Counted from the first letter of the stretch, positions 44,415 to 53,653 are shown. The stretch is 61,245 nucleotides of DNA from Pseudomonadota bacterium (GCA_023426365.1 JAFAAW010000012.1:1-61245); one strand, 5' to 3'. Program-made: numbers and translations. The notes: a model not told the origin generated them from the letters alone.

Positions 44415-45449
44415 CTACACCAGTCCCGCCAGCTTGGCGGCCAGCCAGCGGCCGATCTTCTCGGCACCCTGGGGGGTGTTGTGCAGATAGTCGTAGTAAT
44501 CGGCAGGTTCAAACGCCACCTCGCGGGCGAGGTCCAGGCACAAAAGCCCCTCGTCGGCGCAGACCTGCCGGGTGGCGGCATTGAAGGCGCTCAGGCGGCG
44601 GTAGTGGTCCACGCCGTTCAACTCCCCGTCGCCGACCATGCCCAGCACCTTGCCGTCCACCACCTTGAAATCGCCCCGGCTCTGGGTGACGAACACCGGC
44701 ACCGCCCCCATGCCGTGGGCGGCGCGGGCCAGGGCGCTCAGGCGTTGGCGATAGGCGTCGATGCTGCGATAGCCCTCGGGTTTCCAGTCGGGCTGGAGCG
44801 GGGTGTCGGTCCACTGGGCGGCGGCGTAATCCACCGGCTGGTGGGTCAGCCGGGCGCGCCGGGCCTTGAAGGCGCCCACCAGCTTGGTGCCGGCCTGCCA
44901 CAGGGCGCTGTGCTGGCGGAACCACTTGACCTTGTGGGCATGCTGCAACTGGTCCACGGCGCCGCCATCGGCGTGGACGTCGTTGAGACCAACGTAGAAC
45001 AGCACGAAACGCGGCTTCAGGCCGGGCACGTGCGGGAACCAGTCGGTCATGGCGCGCAGGTGGCCGATGGTGCTCTGGCCGTCGATGCCGGCATTGGCGA
45101 TGACCACCGGATGGCCGGCGGCGGCCATTTCGCGGGCCATCACCGCCTGCCAGGTGGCGTCCTCGGCCAAGTAAAGCTGGTTGGTGGTGCTGCCGCCCAC
45201 GGTCAGGATGGTGACCTGGGCCGGATCGATGCCGGCGCCACGAAAGCCCCAGCGGTCGCGGCGATAGACCACGTCGCCGCCGCCGGGATAGAGCTGGCCC
45301 GCCGAAACGGTCTGGCTCTGATTGCGCGGCAGGCCCAACTGGTCCAGCGGGTCCTTGCTGAACCAAGTGCCGAAAACCAGTTCGGCGATGACGGCCAGAA
45401 CCAGCAGCAGACCAAGATTGACGGCGGCTACGGATATGATCTTGCGCAT
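44415..45449 (-). CDS. Membrane-anchored SGNH hydrolase-like protein
   Basis: Protein of 344 aa with one N-terminal membrane helix (residues 5-27) and a periplasmic SGNH domain. Block I is TVGGSTTNQ, NAGIDGQST is block II, YVGLNDVHA is the GxND block, and DYYDYLHNTPQG gives the catalytic Asp-x-x-His pair. It might modify cell-envelope polysaccharide. It resembles, in plan, the protein at 15582-16754 but the two are not close in sequence. It lies 56 bp upstream of hisG's start region, on the same strand but after it. Confidence 0.75.
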   Translation of the reverse strand: MRKIISVAAVNLGLLLVLAVIAELVFGTWFSKDPLDQLGLPRNQSQTVSAGQLYPGGGDVVYRRDRWGFRGAGIDPAQVTILTVGGSTTNQLYLAEDATWQAVMAREMAAAGHPVVIANAGIDGQSTIGHLRAMTDWFPHVPGLKPRFVLFYVGLNDVHADGGAVDQLQHAHKVKWFRQHSALWQAGTKLVGAFKARRARLTHQPVDYAAAQWTDTPLQPDWKPEGYRSIDAYRQRLSALARAAHGMGAVPVFVTQSRGDFKVVDGKVLGMVGDGELNGVDHYRRLSAFNAATRQVCADEGLLCLDLAREVAFEPADYYDYLHNTPQGAEKIGRWLAAKLAGLV

Positions 45450-45568
45450 TTGGCCTTATAGCCGCCCGGGGCGGAGCGGTCAAATGCGGTGCCGCCGCAT
45501 CCCGCGCGGAGACCGGGGTGCAGGCTGGGGCGAAGGCCGGCATCCGCCGTCCCCCGCCCCGCGCGGCA

Positions 45569-46033
45569 TCAGCGCTGACCGGCGCCCGGGCCGCCAGGAC
45601 CGCCCGCGCCCGGCCCCATGCCCATGCCCGGTCCCATGCCCATGCCGGGGCCAAAGCCGCCCTTGCCCATGGGGCAGTCGCCGGGACCGAAGCGGCCATG
45701 CATGCCGCGGCCCTTTTGCAGGGCGCCGGCGGGACGGGCGAACATCTTGTCCACCAGCGCATGTTCGGCCACGGTGCCGTCGGCCTTCAGCAACTCGACG
45801 TCATAGGTGTCGGCATCCTTTTCCGTCACCTTGCCCACCTTGAGGTCGCTGCGCATGGTGACCAGGCGGCCGGCGATCACCGTCTTGACCTGTTCGGCGG
45901 TCAGCGGCGCCAACTGGGCCTGGGCCGGCGGCTTGGCCGGGGTGGCGGGGGCGTTCTGGGCGGCGGCCTGGACGGCGCCAAGCCCCAGGCCGACAACGGC
46001 GACGGTGGCGGCGAAGCGGGAAAGACGGTTCAT
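45569..46033 (-). CDS. Exported protein with Gly/Met-rich tail
   Basis: Periplasmic protein of 154 aa: signal peptide (about 26 residues, ending QAAAQN), an Ala/Pro-rich linker, a small domain (LTAEQVKTVIAGRLVTMRSDLKVG) and a tail of GMGMGPG-type repeats from residue 125. Met-rich tails of this sort bind soft metals such as Cu(I) in other proteins. It is divergent from the two-component system across a repeat-rich operator region, and is thus a likely target. ATG 46033 has GGAGGA upstream. Confidence 0.72.
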   Translation of the reverse strand: MNRLSRFAATVAVVGLGLGAVQAAAQNAPATPAKPPAQAQLAPLTAEQVKTVIAGRLVTMRSDLKVGKVTEKDADTYDVELLKADGTVAEHALVDKMFARPAGALQKGRGMHGRFGPGDCPMGKGGFGPGMGMGPGMGMGPGAGGPGGPGAGQR

Positions 46034-46084
46034 GATGTCCTCCGAGGGGAGTGGGGATCGAATGGCCTCATCTCAGCGCCGGCG

Positions 46085-46145
46085 TGTAACGCCATGATTG
46101 TGAAAATGGTAACGCCGGGTATCTTTGTCGTTACCAAGCGTTACC
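46085..46145 (+). promoter_or_regulatory. Operator-like repeats between the Met-rich protein and the response regulator
   Basis: Four copies of one heptamer: TGTAACG (46085-46091), GGTAACG (46108-46114), CGTTACC (46129-46135) and CGTTACC (46139-46145). The last two are direct repeats exactly 10 bp apart, the usual spacing for an OmpR-family dimer, and the first two are in the opposite orientation. The arrangement suits control of both divergent genes by the adjacent regulator. Confidence 0.75.
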
Positions 46146-46188
46146 ATCTTCCGCGCCGACGCCGTCACGCCCGCGCTATACTGGCATC

Positions 46189-46941
46189 ATGGAGACCCAA
46201 CCCCACATCCTGGTGGTCGATGACGACCGCGAAATCCGCGACCTGCTGGCCCGCTTCCTGGCCAAGCACGGCCTGCGGGTCAGCGCCGCCAAGGACGGCG
46301 CCGAGATGGAGCGCGCCCTGGCCGACGCCGCCATCGATCTGGTGGTGCTGGACCTGATGATGCCGGGCGAGGACGGACTGAGCCTGACCCGCCGCCTGCG
46401 CGGCCAGGGGATGGCGGTGCCCATCGTCATGCTGACCGCCATGGGCGAGGAAACCGACCGCATCGTCGGGCTTGAGATGGGCGCCGACGATTATCTGCCC
46501 AAGCCGTTCAACCCGCGTGAATTGCTGGCCCGCATCAAGGCGGTGCTGCGGCGCGCGCAAACCCCGGCCGCGGGCGGCGCGGCGGCGGCGGCAACGGAGG
46601 GCGTGGCCGCCAACGGCGCGGGCACCCGCTACCGCTTTCAGGACTGGGTGCTGGACGTGGCGACGCGCGACCTGCTCAGTCCCGATGGCGTGGTCACCGC
46701 GCTGTCGGCGGGCGAGTTCGACCTGTTGCTGGCCTTTGTCGAGCACCCGCGCCGGGTGCTGTCGCGCGACCAGTTGCTGGATTTCGCGCGCGGCCGCCAG
46801 GCCATTCCCTTCGACCGCTCCATCGACATTCAGGTCAGCCGCCTGCGCCGCAAGCTGGGCGACGAGGCCAAGGACCCGCAACTGATCAAGACCGTGCGTG
46901 GCGGCGGCTATCTGTTCACCCCCGAAGTGGTGCGGTCATGA
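46189..46941 (+). CDS. OmpR-family response regulator
   Basis: Transcription factor of 250 aa. Receiver domain: VVDDDREIRDLL acidic pair, phosphoacceptor Asp in VVLDLMMPGED (residue 55), Lys in YLPKPFN. The C-terminal winged helix contains FDLLLAFVEHPRRVLSRDQLL and SRLRRKLGD. It is followed, with a 4-bp overlap (ATGA), by its kinase. Repeats upstream probably bind this protein. Confidence 0.95.
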   Translation: METQPHILVVDDDREIRDLLARFLAKHGLRVSAAKDGAEMERALADAAIDLVVLDLMMPGEDGLSLTRRLRGQGMAVPIVMLTAMGEETDRIVGLEMGADDYLPKPFNPRELLARIKAVLRRAQTPAAGGAAAAATEGVAANGAGTRYRFQDWVLDVATRDLLSPDGVVTALSAGEFDLLLAFVEHPRRVLSRDQLLDFARGRQAIPFDRSIDIQVSRLRRKLGDEAKDPQLIKTVRGGGYLFTPEVVRS

Positions 46942-48308
46942 GGATGCGGCTGCTGCCCGACACCTTGCTGGGTCGGACCGCGCTGGTGCTGGTGGCGGCG
47001 CTGGTGGTGGCGCTGGCGGCCGCAGTGTTCACCTTTGCCAACCAACGTTCCGAGGCGCTGGCCGCCCTGGGCGGGCGCAACGCCGCCGAGCGGGTGGCGT
47101 CCATGGTCAACCTGCTGGAAGGCACCGAGCCCGAGGCGCGGCGCGCCACCCTGCGCAGCATGGACACCCCCGGCTTCCGCGCCGGCTGGAGCGTGAACCC
47201 GCTGGTGCCCGAGCAAAGCGACAGCACCGGGCTGGGCGCGGCGGTGGCCCGGCGCCTGGGCCAGCACCTCAAGGAGCACGAGGTGCGCGTCTCCACCCGG
47301 CTGCCGCCCGAGCCGCCGCCCCATGACGGCATGCGCGGCCATCGTCGCGGCATGGGCATGGCCGGCTTCGGGTTCTCCCACGGGCCGGCCCTGCGCATGT
47401 CGGTGCGGCTGGCCGACCATTCGTGGCTGAACGTGCTGGTGCCGCTGGACGGCGACGAGACCATGTGGCAGCCGCGTTTCCTGGGCCTGCTGCTGACCGC
47501 CGTGGTGGCCATCACCCTGGTGGCGCTGTGGGCGGTGCGCCACGCGGCGCGCCCCTTTGCCACCTTCGCCGCCGCCGCCGAGCGGCTGGGCACCGACGTG
47601 ACCGCGCCGCCGCTGCCCGAAACCGGCCCGCGCGAGATCCGCGCCGCCGCCCACGCCTTCAACGTCATGCAGGGACGCATCCGCCGCTTCGTCGAGGATC
47701 GCACCCAGATGCTGGCCGCCATCAGCCACGACCTGCGCACGCCGCTGACGCGCATGCGCCTGCGCGCCGAATTCGTCGAGGACGACGAACAGCGTGCCCG
47801 CATGCTGGCCGACCTGGAGGAAATGGAGCACATGATCGCCGCCACCCTGGCCTTTGCCCGCGACGACGCCACGCGCGAGAAGCGGCGGCCGGTGGACGTG
47901 GCCGCCCTGGTGCAGGGGCTGGCCGAGGACATGGGCGCCAGCTATGACGGCCCCGACAGCCTGGTGCTGCCGGCGGGACCGCTGGCGCTCAAGCGGCTGG
48001 TGGGCAACCTGCTGGACAATGCCCGCAAGTACGGCGGCGGCGGCCGCGCCAGCCTGAGCGAGACGCCCGCCGGCGTGGTCATGGTGGTGGAGGATGACGG
48101 CCCCGGCATCCCCGAGGCGGAGTTCGAGCGCGTCTTCGCCCCCTTCGTCCGCCTGGAGGCCAGCCGGAACCGCGAGACCGGCGGCACCGGTCTGGGCCTG
48201 TCGGTGGCCCGCGCCGCCGCGCGCGCCCATGGCGGCGACATCACCCTGACCAACCGGCCGGAAGGGAGCCTGAGGGTGCAACTGGTGCTGCCCCGCCCGC
48301 GCGACTGA
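46938..48308 (+). CDS. Membrane sensor histidine kinase (EnvZ-like)
   Basis: Kinase of 456 aa with two membrane helices enclosing a periplasmic domain, a HAMP domain, and a His-kinase core: ISHDLRTPLTR (His near 264), LLDNARKYGGG, EDDGPGIPE, GTGLGLSVA. The periplasmic part contains a His/Met/Gly-rich stretch (HDGMRGHRRGMGMAG), which resembles the tail of the exported protein encoded divergently, so metal sensing is suspected. The ATG overlaps the regulator stop. Confidence 0.93.
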   Translation: MRMRLLPDTLLGRTALVLVAALVVALAAAVFTFANQRSEALAALGGRNAAERVASMVNLLEGTEPEARRATLRSMDTPGFRAGWSVNPLVPEQSDSTGLGAAVARRLGQHLKEHEVRVSTRLPPEPPPHDGMRGHRRGMGMAGFGFSHGPALRMSVRLADHSWLNVLVPLDGDETMWQPRFLGLLLTAVVAITLVALWAVRHAARPFATFAAAAERLGTDVTAPPLPETGPREIRAAAHAFNVMQGRIRRFVEDRTQMLAAISHDLRTPLTRMRLRAEFVEDDEQRARMLADLEEMEHMIAATLAFARDDATREKRRPVDVAALVQGLAEDMGASYDGPDSLVLPAGPLALKRLVGNLLDNARKYGGGGRASLSETPAGVVMVVEDDGPGIPEAEFERVFAPFVRLEASRNRETGGTGLGLSVARAAARAHGGDITLTNRPEGSLRVQLVLPRPRD

Positions 48309-48425
48309 TCCCCCTTGCGGACGGGGGCGCGCCTCTTCGGCTCCGCCCGCCACCCCGCCTGCATGCGCGCACCCCCTGGCCCTTGGGCGTAGGCTCTGGC
48401 TCGACACCGGCTGGAGTTTCCCAGG

Positions 48426-50111
48426 ATGATCGTCGATGCCCGCGACTTCGCCGCCGACACCGTGCTGGATGCCGATATCGCCATCGTCGGGGCCGGGCCG
48501 GCCGGCATTACCTTGGCCCATGAACTCAAGGACAGCGGCCTGGACGTGGTGGTGCTGGAGGCCGGCGGGCGCAAGCCCGAAACCGCCCGCCTGGACGGCT
48601 TTGCCGGCGAGGTGATGGACCCCGCCCGCCATCCGCCGCTGACCCTGTACCGGGTCCGCGCCCTGGGCGGCGGCTCGACCCTGTGGGGCGGGCGGTGCGT
48701 GCCCTTCGACCCCATCGACCTGGAACCCCGCCCCCACGTGCGCTGGAGCGGCTGGCCTCTCCCCTATGCCGAGTTGCAGCGCTGGTACGAACGCGCCATG
48801 GCCTATTGCGAGGCGGGGCCGTTTCGCTTTCGCGCCGCCGAGGCGCTGCCGCCCGGGGCGGGCGCCATGGTGCCGGGCCTGGAGGGAAGCGAGATCGACT
48901 GCCATGCGCTGGAACGCTTTTCGCCGCCCACCGATTTCGGCCGCCGCTATCGCCGCGCCCTGGCGCGGGCGCCGTCGGTGCGGCTGGTGCTGGGGGCCAA
49001 TTGCACCGGGCTGGAGCTGACCGAGAACCGCCGTGCGATCAAGGCCGTGCGCTTTGCCACCCCCGCCGGCCACGGGCTGCGGGTGCGCGCCGGGCGGGTG
49101 GTGCTGGCCGCAGGCGCGCTGGAAACCGCGCGGCTGATGCTGGCGGCGGGCGCCGGCAACGATCTGGTCGGCCGCTTCTATATGTGCCACATCGAGGGCA
49201 AGGCGGCGGTCGCCCATTTCCGCCCCGGCACGCGCGTGGTGTTCCAGTACGAGCGCGACCTCGACGGCATCTATGTCCGCCGCCATTTCGCGCTGACGGC
49301 CGAGGTGCAGCGGCGGCGCCAACTGACCAACGTGATCCTGCGTTTCGAGCCGCCGGTGATCGCCGATCCCGCGCACGGCAACGCGGTGCTGTCGGCCATG
49401 TGGCTGTCGCGCACCTTCCTCAAGGCGGAATACGAACGCAAGCTGGCCAGCTTCGGCTATCGCGGCGCCGAAAGCGGCGGGCGGCGGACCCTGATCGCCC
49501 GCCACCTGGCCAATGTGGGGCTGGGCGCCCACAGGCTGGCCTGGTTCGGGGCGGATTGGACGCTGCGCCATGTGCTGGCGTCGCGCAAGCTGCCCTATGT
49601 GGCGGTCAGCGGCCGGGGCGGCAGCTTCACGCTGGACTACAATGCCGAACAGGTGCCCAACCCCGACAGCCGCGTCACCCTGGGACCCGATCGCGATGCC
49701 CTGGGGCTGCCACGTCTGGTGGTGGACTGGCGCGCCACCCCGCAGGACGTCGAAGGCGTGCTGGCCGCCCACCGGCTGCTGGACCGGCGGCTGCGGGCCG
49801 CCGAAATCGGCCGGCTGGAGGTGGACGAAAGCGCCATCCGCAACGGCTACAACGCGGTCGGCGGCCATCACATGGGCACGGCGCGCATGGCCGACAGCCC
49901 GGTGGCGGGCGTGGTGGACGCCCAGTGCCGGGTGTTCGGCATGGACAACCTTTACGTGGTCGGCGCCGCCGTCTTTCCCACCAGCAGCCACGCCAACCCC
50001 ACGCTGACCCTGGTGGCGCTGGCCGCGCGCCTGGCCGGTCACCTGCGCGGCCTGTCGCGCCGCCCGCAGGTGCCGCCGGCCTGGGAGGCGATGGCCGAAG
50101 CCGCGCAATAG
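48426..50111 (+). CDS. GMC-type FAD-dependent oxidoreductase
   Basis: Flavoenzyme of 561 aa. N-terminal FAD-binding GAGPAGITLAHEL with the distal Glu in VVLEAGG; the substrate-side ALGGGSTLWGGRC; and a C-terminal NAVGGHHMGTARM and SSHANPTLTLVALAARL typical of GMC oxidoreductases acting on alcohols or sugars. No cytochrome or gluconate-dehydrogenase partner is adjacent, so the electron acceptor and substrate are unknown. No signal peptide. Starts 117 bp after the kinase. Confidence 0.85.
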   Translation: MIVDARDFAADTVLDADIAIVGAGPAGITLAHELKDSGLDVVVLEAGGRKPETARLDGFAGEVMDPARHPPLTLYRVRALGGGSTLWGGRCVPFDPIDLEPRPHVRWSGWPLPYAELQRWYERAMAYCEAGPFRFRAAEALPPGAGAMVPGLEGSEIDCHALERFSPPTDFGRRYRRALARAPSVRLVLGANCTGLELTENRRAIKAVRFATPAGHGLRVRAGRVVLAAGALETARLMLAAGAGNDLVGRFYMCHIEGKAAVAHFRPGTRVVFQYERDLDGIYVRRHFALTAEVQRRRQLTNVILRFEPPVIADPAHGNAVLSAMWLSRTFLKAEYERKLASFGYRGAESGGRRTLIARHLANVGLGAHRLAWFGADWTLRHVLASRKLPYVAVSGRGGSFTLDYNAEQVPNPDSRVTLGPDRDALGLPRLVVDWRATPQDVEGVLAAHRLLDRRLRAAEIGRLEVDESAIRNGYNAVGGHHMGTARMADSPVAGVVDAQCRVFGMDNLYVVGAAVFPTSSHANPTLTLVALAARLAGHLRGLSRRPQVPPAWEAMAEAAQ

Positions 50112-50236
50112 CACCGCCCCGCCTCTCCCTTGCATGACGAATTCGGGCACCTGCCAATACAAATCGGCACATATCGGCAATGGACCGACAGGCGTGCAGG
50201 TGCGAAAATAGCGCCATCCGAGGGGTGGGACCCTGG

Positions 50237-50773
50237 ATGGAGGACGCTTTATTGGCACGGAAGAGTTTGGCTGTACTGGCGGCGCTCGCCCTGGTGGCGG
50301 TTTTTCCCACAGCGCCCGCCGCGTCGGCGTCCAAGGACGGCAAGGGGCTGCCCGCCAGCATCTCGTTGCAGCGCACCGATCTGCTGCCGCCGCCCATCGT
50401 CGCCGACCGCATCGGCGGCCTGAAGATCAGCGTGACCCAGGTCCATTTTCCCGGCGTGCCCGACCGCGCCTCGTGCCGCTTCGTCGTGCGCGCCGTCAAC
50501 AGCGGCCAGGCCACGCTGTCCACCTATGCCCTGATGCGCACCCTGGACGGCGACAAGGCGGAGCTGAACACCTGGATGGTGCCCACCGGCGCGCTTGCCC
50601 CCGGCGAGGCGTCGGAGCGGCTGTATTCGTGCAAGCACGCCCAATATCTGGTGCTGGACCAGCAATCGCTGGACGGCTGGCCCGGCCGCTGCATGGTCAA
50701 TGGCGAGGAACGCTCGCCCTGTCCGCTGACGCTGGCGCTGGAAGCCAACCTGAACATCATCGGCAAGCGCTGA
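50237..50773 (+). CDS. Exported protein of unknown function
   Basis: Protein of 178 aa with a signal peptide (residues 1-30, AASAS) and a beta-rich mature part (GLKISVTQVHFPG, RFVVRAVNSGQATL) that resembles immunoglobulin-like or DUF-type periplasmic domains. Cys residues at CRFV, SCKH, RCMV and PCPL could form two disulphides. ATG 50237 follows a GAGGGGTGGG sequence. Family not recognised. Confidence 0.7.
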   Translation: MEDALLARKSLAVLAALALVAVFPTAPAASASKDGKGLPASISLQRTDLLPPPIVADRIGGLKISVTQVHFPGVPDRASCRFVVRAVNSGQATLSTYALMRTLDGDKAELNTWMVPTGALAPGEASERLYSCKHAQYLVLDQQSLDGWPGRCMVNGEERSPCPLTLALEANLNIIGKR

Positions 50774-50986
50774 TCACCGCACCCGCCGGCCCGCCCGAGG
50801 CAGGCGCCCCGACAATGCCTAAAATTTTAAGCATTGTTTCTGCTTTACTATACGAAGGCAGAAGTTTCGCGGCGCAACAGGTGTAGATACACCTTTCCGG
50901 GGGATCATATACCTTCGCTTCCTAACGCACCCACCCCTTGGTGTGGTTTCTTTTTGGTTAAGGAAACCCAACGGGCGGGCAATGAC

Positions 50987-51157
50987 ATGACTACCTTCGA
51001 CGAAATGGTCCAACTGGCCAAGATGCTGGAAGTTGAATTCAACACCGGCTCCATCGACCGCGTGCGCGCCCACGAACTGGCGGAGCGCCTGCTGCCCCAC
51101 CACCCCGAGCTGCGCAACACCCTGACCAGCGTGCGCAACCGCATGGCGCGCCGCTGA
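50987..51157 (+). CDS. Small helical protein
   Basis: A 56-residue, largely alpha-helical protein (MTTFDEMVQLAKMLEVEF; ending SVRNRMARR) with a basic C-terminus. It may be a regulatory or nucleic-acid-binding micro-protein. ATG 50987 is the first good start; the upstream 200 bp are less GC-rich and hold no convincing gene. A hairpin follows at 51224. Confidence 0.6.
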   Translation: MTTFDEMVQLAKMLEVEFNTGSIDRVRAHELAERLLPHHPELRNTLTSVRNRMARR

Positions 51158-51223
51158 CAAGCCTGGGATCGGACGGTCGGGGGATCGACCGATCACGGCA
51201 ATGCCGGGCAAGCTCCGGACGGG

Positions 51224-51251
51224 AAAAAGCCGGCACCTTCGGGTGCCGGCT
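51224..51251 (-). terminator. Terminator of the small PQ-loop-like gene
   Basis: GCCGGCACC-TTCG-GGTGCCGGC forms a 9-bp stem with a UUCG-type loop; on the minus strand it is followed by TTTTTCCC. It lies 8 bp after the stop of the minus-strand gene and may also serve the plus-strand micro-protein gene. Confidence 0.8.
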
Positions 51252-51258
51252 TCGTCAT

Positions 51259-51561
51259 TCAAGGGCCGGCAGCGGCGTGCCGCCGATCCCGCCACCGCTG
51301 GCCGAGAACCAGGGCCAGCACCAGCATCTGGCACGTCGCGTTGGAGGCGGCGACCAGTACCATCTCGGCCTGGGCGGCGACCACGGCGCCATAGGCGACC
51401 GCCACCAGGCTGACCGCCAGCCAGCCGCCCCACGACGCCGCCGACATGGCGCGCCGCGCCGAGGCGTCGCGCACCAGCCGCCGCAATTGCGGCCCATAGA
51501 AGGCGCAGGCGGCAACTCCCGAGACGGCGTAGGCGGCGGACAGGGCCTGGGCGAAGGTCAT
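51259..51561 (-). CDS. Three-helix membrane protein, SemiSWEET/PQ-loop-like
   Basis: A 100-residue protein with three hydrophobic helices. A GPQL motif follows the first helix (AFYGPQLRRLVRD), and SWGGWLAVSLVAVAYG and a third helix follow, the layout of SemiSWEET half-transporters, though the classical PQ motif is the only clear signature. It could dimerise to form a small-molecule carrier. Start ATG 51561 lacks a strong ribosome site. Confidence 0.6.
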   Translation of the reverse strand: MTFAQALSAAYAVSGVAACAFYGPQLRRLVRDASARRAMSAASWGGWLAVSLVAVAYGAVVAAQAEMVLVAASNATCQMLVLALVLGQRWRDRRHAAAGP

Positions 51562-51734
51562 CCCCCATCCTGGCCGATCCACCGTTTCCAGCCGGTTAAA
51601 CGCACCTTTGGAGAGGTGCGATGCGATGGCGGCTGCCCCGTTGGGAATACCTCTTGGAACGGGTTCCATCCACCATACCTATCCCGCTATACCACCGCCC
51701 CACACCGATGCGGAACCCAACCGGGAGAGAAGCC

Positions 51735-51959
51735 ATGTTGCAGATGCTGCGGACTGCCGCCACCAAGATCGCGGATTCCGATTTCATCCGCAGTCTGGCC
51801 GCCCCGGCCGGGCGCACCAGCCCCTACCGCAACTTCATGTGCTATCAGGACGGCAAGCCCTTCATGGTGATCAACGCCCCCAGCCTGGAGCACGCCCGCT
51901 TCATCGTGGCCGGGTTCAGCGCCGACCACGCCTGGATGCTGGTGGAACTGGACGGCTGA
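51735..51959 (+). CDS. Small protein with DGKPF motif
   Basis: A 74-residue cytoplasmic protein with a helical N-terminus (LQMLRTAATKIADSDFI) and a core CYQDGKPFMVINAPSLEHAR, VAGFSADHAWMLVEL. This core matches the micro-protein at 10432-10620 (DGKPFAILNA, AR..VAG, Trp). GGAG lies about 8 bases before the ATG. Unknown function. Confidence 0.7.
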   Translation: MLQMLRTAATKIADSDFIRSLAAPAGRTSPYRNFMCYQDGKPFMVINAPSLEHARFIVAGFSADHAWMLVELDG

Positions 51960-51971
51960 GCCGCCCGGGGC

Positions 51972-52346
51972 CTATCTGGTCCAGGGGAACCACATCCGCT
52001 GGGCCAGCCGCATCCATTGCGGCCAGCTCTCCGTGGAACGGCGCATGCAATGGGTCATCACCGACCACGGCGCCATCATCTGTTGCCAGCCCTGCATCCA
52101 CCATTCCAGCCCCACCGGCAACGTCGCGACGGCTTCCGCCGCGTCCTCCGCGGCGTCTTCGGCGGCCGATTGGGGCAGCGCGATGAACACCTCGCCCACG
52201 TCGCCGTAGCGGCGGTCGGGAATGGCCTCCAGCACCGCAAGCGCCCCCTCGGGCAGGTTGTTGCGCCGGGCATAGTCCAGCAACTGGGCGCGGTCGCTGG
52301 GGAAATGCGCGCCCTGAAGGGCCTCGACCAGATTGGGTGCCGCCAT
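51972..52346 (-). CDS. DUF2795 domain protein
   Basis: Protein of 124 aa. The N-terminal half (NLVEALQGAHFPSDRAQLL...DYARRNNLPEGALAVLEAIPDRRYGDVGEVFIAL, given here in parts) matches the short DUF2795 fold common in actinobacteria and proteobacteria. The C-terminal half is an Ala/Glu-rich linker and a Trp/Met-rich end (WWMQGWQQMMAPW). Function unknown. ATG 52346 has a GGAGGAG site. Confidence 0.75.
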   Translation of the reverse strand: MAAPNLVEALQGAHFPSDRAQLLDYARRNNLPEGALAVLEAIPDRRYGDVGEVFIALPQSAAEDAAEDAAEAVATLPVGLEWWMQGWQQMMAPWSVMTHCMRRSTESWPQWMRLAQRMWFPWTR

Positions 52347-52440
52347 GCTGTCTCCTCCTCGACTACCGCATGAACGGCGGTGCCGGGATCGAGGTTCCGG
52401 CCATGGCGCGCCATCGCCAAGCCACGAACACGAAGCCACA

Positions 52441-52477
52441 AACAAAACGGGCCGGCCGGGTTGCCCCGGCCGGCCCG
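52441..52477 (-). terminator. Terminator of the cytochrome c peroxidase gene
   Basis: A 13-bp perfect stem (CGGGCCGGCCGGG / CCCGGCCGGCCCG) with a GCAA tetraloop is followed on the minus strand by TTTTGTTTG, 15 bp after the peroxidase stop. Confidence 0.92.
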
Positions 52478-52492
52478 CGCAAGAACCACCGA

Positions 52493-53497
52493 TTACTTGT
52501 CGAACGGCACCGGACGCGGGGTGGCGTCGGACGACGGCGGCAGGATCGGCAGCGCGAAGCTGGGCTGCTCGCCGGTCAGGGTCTTGAGGAAAGCGACGAT
52601 CTTGGCGTTTTCGTCGGCAGAGAAGTTCTTGCCGAGCTGAATACGGCCCATGGTGTCCACCGCCTGGCTCAGGGTGGCGGCCTCGCCATCGTGGAAGTAG
52701 GGATAGGTCAGTTCCACGTTGCGCAGGGTCGGCACCTTGAAGTTGAAGCGGTCGGCTTCGTCCTTGGTGACGGCGACGCGGCCCTCGGCCGGGCTGGTGG
52801 CCTGGTACGGCTCGACCACGCCCATCTTCTGGAACGAGTTGCCGCCCACGGCCGGGCCGTTATGGCAGGCGGTGCAGCCCGAATCCTTGAACAGCTGATA
52901 GCCGGCGAGCTCGTTCGGGGTCAGGGCCTTCTTGTCGCCCTTCAGCCACTTGTCGAAGCGCGAGTTGGGGGTGACCAGGGTTTCCTCGAACGCGGCAATG
53001 GCCTTGGTGACCTCGTCGATCGAGATCTTCTCGCTGCCGAACACCTTCTTGAACTCGCCCACATAACCGGGGATGGACTGCAGCACTTCCACGGCCAGGG
53101 TGTGGTTCGACGCCATCTCGCCCGGATTGGCGATGGGGCCGCCCGCCTGGTCCTTGAGGTCGGCGGCGCGGCCGTCCCAGAACTGGGCCACGTTCAGGCT
53201 GGAATTCAGCACGGTCGGGGCGTTGATCGGACCCTTGGCCCAGTTGTGGCCGATCGAGGTCTTGAGGTTATCGGTGCCGCCCATGGACAGGTTGTGGCAC
53301 GAGTTGCACGAGATGAAGCCCGACTTGGACAGGCGGGTATCGAACCACAGCTTCTTGCCCAGTTCGACCAGGGCAGCATCCTTGACCTTGGCCGGCTGGA
53401 TCGGCTGGATCGGCTCGTCCGCGGCGGGCGCGGCGTGGGCCAGGCCGGCAGTCACCGCCAGCACGGCGGCCAAGGACAGAGTACGGCGCAGAGACAT
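52493..53497 (-). CDS. ccpA: Di-haem cytochrome c peroxidase
   Basis: Periplasmic enzyme (334 aa) that reduces H2O2 to water with electrons from cytochrome c. Signal peptide of about 22 residues (AHA-A), two haem motifs CNSCH and CTACH, and the family segments GHNWAKGPINAPTVLNSS, PGEMASNH and VPTLRNVELTYPYFHDG. An FNR-type box lies 157 bp before the start. The start codon sits after a G-rich ribosome site. Confidence 0.95.
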   Translation of the reverse strand: MSLRRTLSLAAVLAVTAGLAHAAPAADEPIQPIQPAKVKDAALVELGKKLWFDTRLSKSGFISCNSCHNLSMGGTDNLKTSIGHNWAKGPINAPTVLNSSLNVAQFWDGRAADLKDQAGGPIANPGEMASNHTLAVEVLQSIPGYVGEFKKVFGSEKISIDEVTKAIAAFEETLVTPNSRFDKWLKGDKKALTPNELAGYQLFKDSGCTACHNGPAVGGNSFQKMGVVEPYQATSPAEGRVAVTKDEADRFNFKVPTLRNVELTYPYFHDGEAATLSQAVDTMGRIQLGKNFSADENAKIVAFLKTLTGEQPSFALPILPPSSDATPRPVPFDK

Positions 53498-53653
53498 TGG
53501 CAATCCCCCTAGAAAGGTGGCGGACCCCATTCCCACAGCGGAAACGGGGAACAACTGAACGCGCCCACGACGGCTCCCCCTCCGGTCGTACCGGCACGAT
53601 GTCCGGCGGCTGCGCGCTCGGGTTAAAGGATCGCTGAAATCGCTTGAGGCGCA

